DNA of 64,000 nt from an uncultured Muribaculaceae bacterium (GCA_958436175.1 CAUBJF010000001.1:469515-533514), one strand, 5' to 3'. Counted from the stretch's first letter, positions 26,307 through 35,555 are shown. Notes: a model not told the origin generated them from the sequence alone. Program-made: numbers and translations.

Positions 26307-26635
26307 ATCAATTATATCTGATTTTCAGTGGCAAAGAAGCGCATTGCTCCAATATAATCACATAGACAATGCTTCTTTTCTTTAGCTACTATTATCTTAT
26401 GGCAATCCTGATTCTCTGTTTGGTTTGGTTCGGGCTTTATATATGCCCGACTAAACCTAAATCTATATATTATATTGGACTAGGCAAAAGAAGAAGCATT
26501 CACCCTTATTATATTCTTTTCCTCAGCTATGGTTTGAACACAGCATTTGAACACACTGGTATGAACACAGGTGGCTGCCATTGGCGATTGAAATGAGTTG
26601 GCGCGGAGTTGTGTTCGGATTTGTGTTCAAAGTAA
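26307..26635. other. A+T-rich intergenic stretch at the right edge of the accessory region
   Basis: No gene is supported here. A 75-codon plus-strand reading (26369-26596) has no promoter, no family look and runs through the repeat cluster. The left part is A+T-rich with a few TATAT runs; the right part holds the GAACACA repeats listed separately. Confidence 0.4.
26536..26628. repeat. five GAACACA repeats, three direct and two inverted
   Basis: GAACACA occurs at 26536-26542, 26549-26555 and 26563-26569, and as TGTGTTC at 26610-26616 and 26622-26628. Steps are 12-14 bases within each group, about 40 bases between groups. Such direct-then-inverted spacing is typical of multi-protomer protein binding sites. 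The position, 55 bases beyond the 3' end of tRNA-Arg, would suit arm-type sites of an integrase. Confidence 0.6.
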
Positions 26636-26670
26636 AAGAAAAGCACTTACGAATCACTTCGTAAGTGCTT
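26636..26670 (-). terminator. terminator after tRNA-Arg
   Basis: A 13-bp stem AAGCACTTACGAA/TTCGTAAGTGCTT with a 4-base loop. On the minus strand it is followed by a T-rich run (TTTTCTTTT). Confidence 0.85.
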
Positions 26671-26682
26671 GGTTATCAATGG

Positions 26683-26756
26683 TGATCCGGATGCGACTCG
26701 AACGCATGACCGTCTGCTTAGAAGGCAGATGCTCTATCCAGCTGAGCTACCGGACC
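26683..26756 (-). tRNA. tRNA-Arg (TCT)
   Basis: A 74-nt cloverleaf. Acceptor GGTCCGG/CCGGATC pairs with one G-U, the anticodon loop is CTTCTAA (anticodon TCT, reads AGA/AGG), and the discriminator is A. It lies between the accessory region (3' side) and tsf (5' side), a usual place for island integration. Confidence 0.95.
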
Positions 26757-26805
26757 TTTATGGGACCGGGACTCACGAGGAATCCCGGTTCGCTATGTCT
26801 GTGGA

Positions 26806-27798
26806 TTAATCCTGGTTGAGGTTGACACGCTTGAAGGTCACAACGACGAGACCTTTTGCGCTCTTCTCGAGGTACTGGCCGATGGTGAGCTCGCCGTCCT
26901 TTACGAATTCCTGTTCCATAAGGCAGGATTCCTTGAAGAACTTGTTGAGACGTCCGTTGGCGATGTTCTCGATCATCTGTGCAGGGAGGTTGGCGGCCTT
27001 AGCGGCAGCTGTCTCTTCCTTGATGGTGCGAGCCTTGGCGGCTTCGTCTTCGGTGAGCCATCCCTTGGCGATATTGGAAGAGATGTGGTCTTCGCTATCG
27101 ACGAGGTTGGGGTTGATACCGGCTTTCTTGAGAGCTGCTTCGACAGCTTTCTTGACCTGTTCTTCCTTGGTCTTCTCGACTGCGACGTTGTACTCGGTGT
27201 TCTTGATTTCTTCGGGAACACTTTCACGGTTGACAGCGACGGGGTTCATGGATGCGATCTGCATAGCCACGTCGCGGCCTACCTGGTAGTCGACGTTTTC
27301 GAGGTTGAAGCCTGCGATTGTCGAGAGGTGGTTGCCGAGGTGGTTGTAGGAAGTTGTCGAGGGAGCTTCTACGTATTCGTACTGTGAGAGCTCTACCTTC
27401 TCACCTGTCTTGGCTGTCTCGTCGGTGATGAGATCGGCAACGGCGCGGCCGTCGATGGTGAGGTTCTTGAGTTCGTCGAGGCTCTTGACTTTGTTAGCCA
27501 CAGCAGCATCGAGGAGCTTCTTGGTGAGAGCTACGAAGCCTTCGTTCTTGGCAACGAAGTCGGTCTCGCAGCAGAGGGCCACGATAGCGGCGAAGCTGCC
27601 TTCGTTTTTGGCGAGGACGCAGCCTTCGGAAGCCTGACGGTCTTCGCGCTTTGCTGCGATAGCCTGGCCCTTCTTGCGAAGGATCTCTACAGCGGCTTCG
27701 ATGTCGCCGTTAGTTTCGGCGAGGGCTTTCTTGCAGTCCATCAGGCCGGCACTGGTGAGGTGGCGCAGCTTGGTGATTTCTGCCATTGTAACTGCCAT
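26806..27798 (-). CDS. tsf: translation elongation factor Ts
   Basis: A 330-residue EF-Ts, the guanine-nucleotide exchange factor of EF-Tu. The UBA-like N-terminal domain (ITKLRHLTSAGLMDCKKAL, about 8-26) and the E-T-D-F-V core element (80s) are intact. The MAVTM-type start is the Bacteroidetes form, and the two-domain core is longer than the about 283-residue E. coli protein. It lies downstream of rpsB on the same strand, the near-universal rpsB-tsf order. Confidence 0.97.
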   Translation of the reverse strand: MAVTMAEITKLRHLTSAGLMDCKKALAETNGDIEAAVEILRKKGQAIAAKREDRQASEGCVLAKNEGSFAAIVALCCETDFVAKNEGFVALTKKLLDAAVANKVKSLDELKNLTIDGRAVADLITDETAKTGEKVELSQYEYVEAPSTTSYNHLGNHLSTIAGFNLENVDYQVGRDVAMQIASMNPVAVNRESVPEEIKNTEYNVAVEKTKEEQVKKAVEAALKKAGINPNLVDSEDHISSNIAKGWLTEDEAAKARTIKEETAAAKAANLPAQMIENIANGRLNKFFKESCLMEQEFVKDGELTIGQYLEKSAKGLVVVTFKRVNLNQD

Positions 27799-27831
27799 AT
27801 CTGTGTATGTGTTAAATCGTGAATGAAAAAA

Positions 27832-28662
27832 TTAGTCTTCAGCAGGTGCTTCGGCTGCTTCTTCAGCCTTGGGAGCTTCTGCTTCGGGTTCGGCTTTGCG
27901 TACGCGGCGACGTTCGCGACGGGGAGCTGCGGGAGCTGCTTCGGCTTCTGCTGCTTCGTTGTCGAGCTTTTCAGCCTTGCGTTCTTCGAGACCTTCTGCC
28001 ATAGCTGCCACGAGGGTACCGGCGATGAGTTCGATGCTCTTGGAAGCATCGTCGTTAGCGGGGATTACGTAGTCGACGGTGGAAGGATCGGAGTTGGTAT
28101 CTACCATGGCGAATACGGGGATACCGAGGCGGTTTGCTTCGGCAACGGCGATGCGTTCTTTGAGAACGTCGACAACGAAGAGTGCCGAGGGAAGACGGTT
28201 GAGGTCGGCGATAGAGCCGAGGGTCTTCTCGAGTTTGGCACGCTGACGTGTGATCTGGAGACGTTCGCGCTTGGAGAGGTTGTCGAATGTACCGTCCTTG
28301 CTCATCTTGTCGATGGTAGTCATCTTGCGGACAGCCTTGCGGATGGTCGGGAAGTTGGTGAGCATACCGCCGGGCCAACGTTCGATAACGTAGGGCATGC
28401 CGACAGAGCTGGCCAGGTCGGCGATGACCTGCTTAGCCTGCTTCTTTGTGGCAACGAAGAGAACCTTCTTGCCGCTCTTGGCCATGGCACGGAGAGCGTT
28501 GGCAGCTTCTTCGAGCTTGGCTTCAGTCTTATAGAGGTCGATTATGTGGATACCGTTGCGCTCCATGAAGATGTAGGGTGCCATTGCGGGGTTCCATTTA
28601 CGCTTGAGGTGGCCGAAGTGGCAGCCTGCTTCGAGGAGCTGATCAAATGTGGGTGTAGCCAT
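27832..28662 (-). CDS. rpsB: 30S ribosomal protein S2
   Basis: A 276-residue S2. Typical start TFDQLLEAGCHFGH, the RKWNPAMAPYIFMERNGIHIIDL segment, and the Rossmann-like body (RWPGGMLTNF) are present. The final 40 residues are an Ala/Glu-rich tail with an Arg cluster (RRERRRVRK), an extension beyond the usual 240 residues found in Bacteroidetes S2 proteins. It precedes tsf by 33 bases and follows rpsI after a 140-base gap with hairpins. Confidence 0.97.
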   Translation of the reverse strand: MATPTFDQLLEAGCHFGHLKRKWNPAMAPYIFMERNGIHIIDLYKTEAKLEEAANALRAMAKSGKKVLFVATKKQAKQVIADLASSVGMPYVIERWPGGMLTNFPTIRKAVRKMTTIDKMSKDGTFDNLSKRERLQITRQRAKLEKTLGSIADLNRLPSALFVVDVLKERIAVAEANRLGIPVFAMVDTNSDPSTVDYVIPANDDASKSIELIAGTLVAAMAEGLEERKAEKLDNEAAEAEAAPAAPRRERRRVRKAEPEAEAPKAEEAAEAPAED

Positions 28663-28736
28663 TGTTTTGTTGTTGTTTGTTTACGTTCTTTGAATTTAAG
28701 CAACTGCGGGGTAGGGAACGCAGGTCCATCGGCGCA

Positions 28737-28785
28737 GTTTAGATACTAAACACTGATTCATCCCGTGGCAGGAACGAATCCTGCC
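28737..28785. other. two hairpins between rpsI and rpsB
   Basis: GTTTAG-ATA-CTAAAC (28737-28751) and GGCAGGA-ACGAA-TCCTGCC (28767-28785) lie in the gap between the rpsI stop and the rpsB start. No T-run follows either, so they may be leader or processing structures rather than terminators. Confidence 0.5.
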
Positions 28786-28800
28786 TGGGAGTATAGGGAA

Positions 28801-29191
<391 letters not shown>

Positions 29192-29199
29192 GCTTGCGA

Positions 29200-29679
29200 T
29201 TATTTCAGGGTGTTAATATCGAGGACTGTGGGGTTCTGGGCCTCGTGGGGATGGTTAGGACCGTTGTAGACGTGCATGTTCTCTATGAGACGGCGTCCGA
29301 GGCGGTTTTTGGGGAGCATGCCTTTCATCACGCGGATGAAGAGGGGGTGCATGCCGGGTTTGAGGTGCTTGTTGAAGGACTTCTTCATGAGCACTTCGGG
29401 TGTAAGTTCACGCTGGCCGCCGGGGTAGCCTGTGTAGTTGAGATAGATGCGGTCTGTCATCTTCTTGCCTGTGAGGATCACTTTGTCGGCATTGATGATG
29501 ATTACGTTGTCGCCACATTCCATGTTGGGCGAGTAGCTCGGTTTGTATTTGCCTCGCAGCAATTTTGCGACTTTAGCACAGAGTCGGCCGAGAACCTGGT
29601 CGGTTGCATCGATGACCACCCACTGGTGTTCTACTTCCTGGGCGTTGGGAAATTCGGTGCGGTAGCTAAGAGTATCCAC
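29200..29679 (-). CDS. rplM: 50S ribosomal protein L13
   Basis: A 159-residue L13, an early 23S-rRNA-binding assembly protein. The start codon is GTG, giving MDTLSYRTEF, the Bacteroidetes N-terminus. The core motifs DATDQVLGRLCAKVAKLLRGKYKP, GDNVIIINADKVILTG and the GMLPKNRLGRR segment are intact. It is the first gene of the rplM-rpsI-rpsB-tsf group. A leader of about 100 nt lies upstream after a good -7 box. Confidence 0.97.
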   Translation of the reverse strand: MDTLSYRTEFPNAQEVEHQWVVIDATDQVLGRLCAKVAKLLRGKYKPSYSPNMECGDNVIIINADKVILTGKKMTDRIYLNYTGYPGGQRELTPEVLMKKSFNKHLKPGMHPLFIRVMKGMLPKNRLGRRLIENMHVYNGPNHPHEAQNPTVLDINTLK

Positions 29680-29797
29680 TTGTTAACTTCTTGATTAATA
29701 GTTACATAATTTGACCGCCGCGTAGAGGCTCACTTGGCCAAAAGCTTGCCGCGCAGCTGTCGCTGAATTAGTTGGACATAATCGGTGCCGCAAAGGT
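29680..29797 (-). promoter_or_regulatory. rplM promoter and leader
   Basis: The -7 box TACCTTTG is at 29790-29797, giving a leader of about 100 nt before the GTG start. The leader has self-complementary G/C-rich pieces near 29715-29760 and could hold an autoregulatory structure. No known leader motif is recognised. Confidence 0.45.
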
Positions 29798-29867
29798 ACG
29801 ACTTTTTTCTTTCACCGCAAAATATTTTTAAGTTTTGATTTTCTTTTACAGTTCCTTACGGAATCCG

Positions 29868-31244
29868 TCAGGCTCGTGATGTGGTTTTGGAGGGGAGGGC
29901 CTTGCGGCGTATTCGGATATAGGCAACTGCCATCATGACATCCGTCAACAGCCACGATACGGGGTAGACGAGCAGAAGATGGTAGAACTCGCCGTCGTCA
30001 GTCGGGAAGAGCCAGACCCACAAGAGACGAAGAACACAGGTTCCGAAGATTGTAATCAAGGCTGGAGCCATGGAATGTCCGAGTCCTCGCATGGATGCCC
30101 CTGCGACCTCGTAGAAAGCTGCTATGAACTGGAAAAGAAGCACGGCCGCCATTCGGTCGGCGGCAAAACGTATCACCTCAGGATCGTTCGTGAAAACAGA
30201 TACCGCAGGTATACGATAGATGAACAGGGCGACGTTGAGCACCAGGCTCGACAGGAATGCCATCCAGAAGCTGAGCCGGAATATGTCTCTGCACCGTCCG
30301 TACTGCCCTGCCCCATAGTTCTGGCTCGTGAAAGCGACCGCTGTCTGCGCGAATGAGCTCATCACGAAATAACAGTACACCTCATAATTAATAGCCGTGG
30401 CAGATCCTGCCGTACCGGCAGAGCCGAAGGTATTTATAGCCGACAGAATGAAGACATTGGAAAAGGCGAAGACCGTCCCCTGGATGCCAGCCGGCACGCC
30501 TATGGACGCAATCTTGCGTATCTGGGCAAAACATGGGTGTAACCACCCTACACGCCGGAGGTCAAGACGAATATCACCATGCTCCCGGACAAGGATAGCG
30601 ATGATGATGGCAGCATTGACCACATTAGATATAACCGTACCCCAAGCGACACCTTCTACTCCCATGCCGAAACCTAATACAAGGATAAAATTGAGGGCCA
30701 CATTGACAATCCCGGCCGCGACAAGACTATAGAATGGCCGCTTGGTATCGCCGACACTACGCAGGATGGCGGCTCCGAAGTTGTAGAACACCATGAAGGG
30801 CATCCCGAGAGAATATATACGCAGATAAAGGACCGCCTGCTCGAGTGCCTCGGGAGGCGTACCGAGTAATTCGAGGATAGGACGCGATATGGTAAGACCT
30901 ATAACAGACAGGAGCAAGCCTCCGTACAGCGCCAGTACGGCTGTCGCCTCGACAGCAGCGCGGACACCGCGACTGTTGCGGCTACCCACATACCCGGCAA
31001 CAACGACGTTGACACCGACGGCAATGCCGACAAACATATTGATGATAAGACTGATAACCGGACCGTTGCTGCCTACAGCCGCCAAGGCATGGCTGCCTGC
31101 GAAACGGCCTACCACAGCAACATCCACGGAATTGAACGATTGCTGGAGGATACCGCTGGCTATAAGCGGCAAGGCAAAAAGTATCATTCGCGATCCAAGC
31201 GGACCGTGAAGCATATCTATTCGGTTACTTGTCTTCTTATCCAT
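29868..31244 (-). CDS. MATE family efflux transporter
   Basis: A 458-residue integral membrane protein with about twelve hydrophobic helices. The MATE/NorM start segment GPLGSRMILFALPLIASGILQQSFNSVDVAVVGRF is diagnostic, and the matching second-half helix 7-8 segment (ASIGVPAGIQG) is present. Members export cationic drugs or metabolites using Na+ or H+ gradients; substrate unknown. It stands alone between the rplM operon and the DUF1015 gene and ends with a polar tail. Confidence 0.93.
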   Translation of the reverse strand: MDKKTSNRIDMLHGPLGSRMILFALPLIASGILQQSFNSVDVAVVGRFAGSHALAAVGSNGPVISLIINMFVGIAVGVNVVVAGYVGSRNSRGVRAAVEATAVLALYGGLLLSVIGLTISRPILELLGTPPEALEQAVLYLRIYSLGMPFMVFYNFGAAILRSVGDTKRPFYSLVAAGIVNVALNFILVLGFGMGVEGVAWGTVISNVVNAAIIIAILVREHGDIRLDLRRVGWLHPCFAQIRKIASIGVPAGIQGTVFAFSNVFILSAINTFGSAGTAGSATAINYEVYCYFVMSSFAQTAVAFTSQNYGAGQYGRCRDIFRLSFWMAFLSSLVLNVALFIYRIPAVSVFTNDPEVIRFAADRMAAVLLFQFIAAFYEVAGASMRGLGHSMAPALITIFGTCVLRLLWVWLFPTDDGEFYHLLLVYPVSWLLTDVMMAVAYIRIRRKALPSKTTSRA

Positions 31245-31258
31245 GTTTTATCAACAAA

Positions 31259-31290
31259 TCACCAAACTCCCCGGGGAGGAAGTTTGGTGA
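31259..31290. terminator. inverted repeat between DUF1015 and MATE genes
   Basis: TCACCAAACT (31259-31268) pairs with AGTTTGGTGA (31281-31290), with CCCCGGGG inside. The T-run is weak on the minus strand (and stronger on the plus strand, outside a gene end), so termination of the DUF1015 transcript is likely but not sure. Confidence 0.55.
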
Positions 31291-31313
31291 CGCATAATTT
31301 TTTGTTTATAATC

Positions 31314-32561
31314 TTAGTCTTCCAAGGAGTGGATGACCAGACCGGAGCGGAGTTTGGGCTCGAACCAAGTTGTCTTGGGAGGCATGATGTTGCCGGTATC
31401 GGCAATCTTCATGAGCTGTTCCATGCTGACGGGATACAGCGCAAGTGCGAAAGCCATCTCGCCGCTGTCTACTCGACGTTTGAGTTCGCCAAGGCCACGG
31501 ATGCCGCCAACGAAGTCGATGCGCTTGTCGCTGCGGAGATCGGTGATGCCGATGATATCGCGCAGGATAAGGTCGGAAGAGATGGTGACATCGAGTACTC
31601 CTATTGGATCCTCGTCGTTGTAGGTGCCCGGGCGTGCTGTCAGCGAGTACCAGTGACCTGCCAGATAGAGCGAGAAGTTATGGAGAGCTTCGGGATGATA
31701 GATTTCCTCGCCCTTATCGATAACCACGAACTTTTCTTCGAGACGTTCGAGGAACTCGGCCGGAGAGAGACCGTTGAGGTCACGGACCACACGGTTGTAG
31801 TCGATAATCTTGAGGTGGGATGCCGGGAAAGCCACAGCAAGGAAGTAGTTGTACTCCTCGTCGCCGCGATGATTGGGATTCAGTCGAGCCTTCTCATTGC
31901 CGACAAGGGCAGCTGCTGCCGAACGATGATGACCGTCGGCGATATAGAGATAGGGTATCTTTGCGAATTCCTCGGTTATCTTTGTGATAAGGGCGGGGTC
32001 TTCGACAACCCAGAAATGATGGCCGAAGCCGTCGGGAGCTACAAAGTCGTATTCGGGTTTGCCGGCAACGACTGTGCGTATCACCTCTTCAAGAGCCTTA
32101 TTGTCGGGGAAGGCGAAGAAAACCGGCTCGATGTTGGCATTCTGGATGCGGACGTGCTTCATGCGGTCCTCTTCCTTGTCGCGACGGGTAAGCTCGTGCT
32201 TCTTGATGCGACCTTCCATATAGTCGTCAACGTTGGCAGCCACGACAATTCCGTACTGAGTACGGCCGTCCATGGTCTGGGCGTAGATGTAGTAATGCTC
32301 TTTATCGTCCTGTACGAGCCATCCGTTTCGGCGGAAGGCGGCGAAGTTCTCGACAGCCTTATCATAGACTTGCTGAGAATGTTCGTCAGTACCGGGAGCG
32401 AAGTCGATCTCCGGCTTGATGATATGGTAGAGCGACTTGGGGTTTCCCTCTGCCTCTGCACGGGCTTCTTCGCTGTTGAGTACGTCGTAGGGACGCGAGG
32501 CAACCTCCGTCACCATTTCTTTTGGCGGACGGATGCCTTTGAAGGGTTTGACTTTGGCCAT
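31314..32561 (-). CDS. DUF1015 family protein
   Basis: A 415-residue member of the DUF1015 family (COG4198), cytoplasmic, function unknown. The family signatures are clear: KPFKGIRPP at the start, RPYDVLNSEEARAEAEGNPKSLYHI, and I-A-D-G-H-H-R-S-A-A. The family has been grouped with SerB-region genes in some bacteria; its reaction has not been shown. It follows purA by 33 bases on the same strand and may be cotranscribed. Confidence 0.93.
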   Translation of the reverse strand: MAKVKPFKGIRPPKEMVTEVASRPYDVLNSEEARAEAEGNPKSLYHIIKPEIDFAPGTDEHSQQVYDKAVENFAAFRRNGWLVQDDKEHYYIYAQTMDGRTQYGIVVAANVDDYMEGRIKKHELTRRDKEEDRMKHVRIQNANIEPVFFAFPDNKALEEVIRTVVAGKPEYDFVAPDGFGHHFWVVEDPALITKITEEFAKIPYLYIADGHHRSAAAALVGNEKARLNPNHRGDEEYNYFLAVAFPASHLKIIDYNRVVRDLNGLSPAEFLERLEEKFVVIDKGEEIYHPEALHNFSLYLAGHWYSLTARPGTYNDEDPIGVLDVTISSDLILRDIIGITDLRSDKRIDFVGGIRGLGELKRRVDSGEMAFALALYPVSMEQLMKIADTGNIMPPKTTWFEPKLRSGLVIHSLED

Positions 32562-32594
32562 GGTATGTGTCTTTAAAGGTTAGGTTGTGTTTGA

Positions 32595-33899
32595 TCAGAG
32601 ATTGCGGATGATGGTTTCCTCGCGGTCGGGACCGACAGAGATGACAGCCACGGGCACACCCAGCTGGGTTTCGAGGAAGTCAACGTAGTCGCGGAAGGCC
32701 TTCGGGAGCTCGCTCTCGCGCTTGCAGGCAGAGAGGTCGGTCATCCATCCCGGCAGTGTCTCGTAGATAGGTTCCATAGTACCGGCACCTTCGGCTTCGT
32801 CACCGATGCTGTAGGGGAAGTCGGTCGTCACAGTACCGTCGGGAAGACGATATGCGGTGCAGACTTTGATATTCGCGAAAGTATCGAGAACGTCGCTCTT
32901 CATCATGATGAGATGTGTCACGCCGTTGATCATCACGGCATATTTCAGGGCTACGAGGTCGAGCCAGCCGCAACGGCGCTCGCGGCCTGTCACAGCTCCG
33001 TATTCGTGGCCTATGCGACGGATTTCAGCTCCTGTCTCATCGAAAAGCTCGGTGGGGAAAGGACCGCTGCCGACACGGGTGCAATATGCCTTGAAGATAC
33101 CGTAGACACGTCCGATTCGGCCGGGAGCGAGTCCGAGGCCTGTGCATGCGCCTGCGGCTACGGTATTGCTGGAAGTCACGAAGGGATAGGAACCGAAGTC
33201 CACGTCGAGCATCGTGCCCTGGGCACCCTCGCAGAGAATACTGTGGTCGTTATTGAGAGCCTTGTTGACATAGTGTTCGGTATCTTCGAGCTTGAAAGTG
33301 CGGAGATAGTCGATAGCGTCGAACCATTCCTGCTCAGCCGCCACGAAATCGGCAGTTCCTCCGGGTTCGCAGCCCAGAGTCGCGAGAGTTTCGAGATGGT
33401 TGTCGCGGGCGGCAGCGTAATGGCTGTCGAAATCAGAACGCAGAATGTCGCCGACGCGAACGCCCTTTCGAGAAACCTTGTCGGTATATGTCGGACCGAT
33501 GCCCTTGCCTGTCGTGCCGATCTTGCCTTTGCCTTTGGCCTTTTCATTGGCAGCGTCGAGAAGACGGTGCGTCGGCATGATGAGATGTGCTTTCTTGCTG
33601 ATTACGAGGATATCATGCAGAGGCACTCCGTCGGCTTCGAGCTCCTCGGCCTCTCGACGGAACAGAACGGGGTCGAGAACGACACCGTTGCCTATCACAT
33701 TGGTTATGGCGCCGTTGGCAAAAACGCCCGAGGGAATCGAACGGAGGACATGCTTCTTACCGTCAAATTCAAGGGTGTGACCGGCATTGGGTCCGCCTTG
33801 AAAACGTGCTACGATATCATAGTCAGGGGCGAGAACATCGACGATTTTACCTTTGCCCTCGTCGCCCCACTGGAGGCCTAACAGAAGATCGGCTTTCAT
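32595..33899 (-). CDS. purA: adenylosuccinate synthetase
   Basis: A 434-residue PurA. It joins IMP and aspartate with GTP to give adenylosuccinate, the first committed step to AMP. The glycine-rich G-D-E-G-K-G-K loop at 12-18 is intact, as are GPNAGHTLEF, GTTGKGIGPTY and the GRERRCGWLDLVALKYA segment near the active site. Its start overlaps the stop of the Fur-family gene (ATGA), so it is translationally coupled to that regulator. Confidence 0.97.
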   Translation of the reverse strand: MKADLLLGLQWGDEGKGKIVDVLAPDYDIVARFQGGPNAGHTLEFDGKKHVLRSIPSGVFANGAITNVIGNGVVLDPVLFRREAEELEADGVPLHDILVISKKAHLIMPTHRLLDAANEKAKGKGKIGTTGKGIGPTYTDKVSRKGVRVGDILRSDFDSHYAAARDNHLETLATLGCEPGGTADFVAAEQEWFDAIDYLRTFKLEDTEHYVNKALNNDHSILCEGAQGTMLDVDFGSYPFVTSSNTVAAGACTGLGLAPGRIGRVYGIFKAYCTRVGSGPFPTELFDETGAEIRRIGHEYGAVTGRERRCGWLDLVALKYAVMINGVTHLIMMKSDVLDTFANIKVCTAYRLPDGTVTTDFPYSIGDEAEGAGTMEPIYETLPGWMTDLSACKRESELPKAFRDYVDFLETQLGVPVAVISVGPDREETIIRNL

Positions 33900-34402
33900 T
33901 TCTTTCGTATTTTTTTAGTATCTGGATTAGTTTCTTGTTTAGATGCTGCTTTTTCCTTGCGAGAACATGCCAGGCACATGCCTTCGACCGTCAGGAACCA
34001 CTGCTGGGGACGGAAAGCGTAGAAACGCCGTCCGCGCATAAGCAGGCCGATGGCAGTGTCGTTGACACACTTTATCTTTCCACAGCGCGAACAGACCAGA
34101 TTGATGTTTCCATCGTTCCCGGCAAACTCATAGCGTCTGCCTCCGTTCCCAAGCCGTTTTCCACGGACGATGCCGGCTTTGACGAGGAGATCGACAGTAT
34201 TGAAAACCGTTGCCCTTGACACTTTGGGGCTCATGCCTTCGAGCACTTCCAGAAGCTGACTCGTGGTGAAATATGCACCCTGTATAGATTCAGCCGCTGA
34301 AAGCACCACGTATCGTTCCTCCGTACAGCGGAGACCACGCTCGTGGAGATAGTCCGTAAGGCACTGTCGGGCAGTGTCCGGTTTGGTTTTGCCGCCGTTC
34401 AT
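33896..34402 (-). CDS. Fur family transcriptional regulator
   Basis: A 168-residue winged-helix metalloregulator. The DNA-binding half shows S-R-A-T-V-F-N-T-V-D-L-L (62-73), the recognition helix of the family. The dimer half carries two C-x-x-C pairs (Cys104/107 and Cys143/146) that form the structural zinc site. Few His residues are present at the usual regulatory site, so whether it senses Fe, Zn, Mn or peroxide cannot be told. It overlaps purA by four bases and has its own -7 box. Confidence 0.9.
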   Translation of the reverse strand: MNGGKTKPDTARQCLTDYLHERGLRCTEERYVVLSAAESIQGAYFTTSQLLEVLEGMSPKVSRATVFNTVDLLVKAGIVRGKRLGNGGRRYEFAGNDGNINLVCSRCGKIKCVNDTAIGLLMRGRRFYAFRPQQWFLTVEGMCLACSRKEKAASKQETNPDTKKIRKK

Positions 34403-34426
34403 GCTGCGATCGGTTTAATGCGATGG

Positions 34427-34434
34427 CAAATTTA
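34427..34434 (-). promoter_or_regulatory. -7 box TAAATTTG of fur-purA
   Basis: TAAATTTG matches the consensus, 24 bases upstream of the regulator's start codon. It diverges from the pta promoter 46 bases away, so both promoters share the short intergenic space. Confidence 0.6.
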
Positions 34435-34479
34435 CGAATTTTTTTCGTTCCCCTGCCCCATAATAGAGGTATTTCTTAG

Positions 34480-34487
34480 TATCTTTG
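34480..34487 (+). promoter_or_regulatory. -7 box TATCTTTG of pta-ackA
   Basis: TATCTTTG matches the consensus, 51 bases upstream of the pta start, correctly oriented. Confidence 0.65.
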
Positions 34488-34538
34488 CGAAGTCGTTCAT
34501 AAATACACATGAGAAATAACTAAACATAACGCATACAA

Positions 34539-35555
34539 ATGGAACTGTTCCAACATCTCACAGCACAGGCTCTCGCAGAACCGCAGCGCATAGTGCTCCC
34601 CGAAGGGCTTGAACCCCGTACTCTTACAGCCGCCGACCGCATCCTTGCCGAAGGTCTGGCAAAAATCATACTCATCGGTTCGCCCAAAGACATCAAGGCA
34701 ATGGCCGCCGACCTTAAACTCAGTAGCATCGACAAGGCAACCATCGTCGATCCAGCCGACGAGGCTGTAATCGACAAATACGCGCCTCTTTTCTTTGAAC
34801 TACGCAAGTCGAAGGGTATAAGCATGGAAGAAGCACGTCTTACAACCCACAATCCGCTCTACCTTGGCTGCCTCATGGTGAAAGCCGGGGATGCCGACGG
34901 CCAGGTAGCCGGTGCCATGAACACAACAGGCAATGTGCTCCGCGCCGCCTTCCAGGTCATCAAGACACAGCCTGGCATCAGCGTGGTTTCCGGAGCATTC
35001 CTCATGCTCCTGCCCAAAGGCTCGAAATACGGCACTAACGATACTCTCATTTTCGCCGACTGCGCCGTCGTTCCCGACCCTACAGCCCCGGAACTCGCCC
35101 AGATAGCCATCTCATCGGCGAAGACAGCACGCGACATCGCCGGAATAGAACCCCGCGTCGCCATCCTCTCGTTCTCTACCAAAGGCTCAGCAAAGAGCGA
35201 TGCCGTCGACAAAGTCATCGAAGCAACAAAAATTGCCCACGAAATGGATCCAGGCCTGATTCTCGACGGTGAACTACAGGCCGACGCAGCCATCGTACCC
35301 TCCGTTGCCTCCAGCAAAGCGCCCAACAGCTCCCTGAGCGGTCGCGCCAACGTCCTCGTCTTCCCCAACCTCGAAGTAGGCAACATCGCCTACAAACTCG
35401 TGCAGCGTCTCGGAGGCGTTCAGGCCGTAGGCCCCGTACTCCAGGGTCTCGCAGCCCCGGTCAACGACCTTTCGCGCGGCTGCTTCCCCGAAGACATCTA
35501 CAAGACCATCATTATCACGTGCAATCAGGCAATCGGTTTGAAACACAATAAATAA
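34539..35555 (+). CDS. pta: phosphate acetyltransferase
   Basis: A 338-residue short-form Pta (catalytic PTA/PTB domain only). It converts acetyl-CoA and phosphate to acetyl phosphate and CoA. The family run RIVLPEGLEPRTLTAADRIL, the GCLMVKAGDADGQVAGA active-site segment and the C-terminal NDLSRGCFPEDIY motif are intact. Three bases separate it from ackA, so the two form the acetate/ATP operon. It could also use the acetyl-CoA made when the upstream CoA transferase passes CoA to acetate. Confidence 0.97.
   Translation: MELFQHLTAQALAEPQRIVLPEGLEPRTLTAADRILAEGLAKIILIGSPKDIKAMAADLKLSSIDKATIVDPADEAVIDKYAPLFFELRKSKGISMEEARLTTHNPLYLGCLMVKAGDADGQVAGAMNTTGNVLRAAFQVIKTQPGISVVSGAFLMLLPKGSKYGTNDTLIFADCAVVPDPTAPELAQIAISSAKTARDIAGIEPRVAILSFSTKGSAKSDAVDKVIEATKIAHEMDPGLILDGELQADAAIVPSVASSKAPNSSLSGRANVLVFPNLEVGNIAYKLVQRLGGVQAVGPVLQGLAAPVNDLSRGCFPEDIYKTIIITCNQAIGLKHNK

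Noticed and set aside
26369..26596. 75-codon plus-strand reading with a hydrophobic start
   Set aside because: No promoter, composition follows A+T-rich background, and it runs through the GAACACA repeats.
17403..26682. Complete integrated island with attachment repeats and integrase
   Set aside because: No integrase or relaxase gene and no duplicate of the tRNA-Arg 3' end was found at the left side, so only an accessory region can be claimed.
32913..33881. 322-codon reading opposite purA
   Set aside because: Antisense shadow of purA, no recognisable features.
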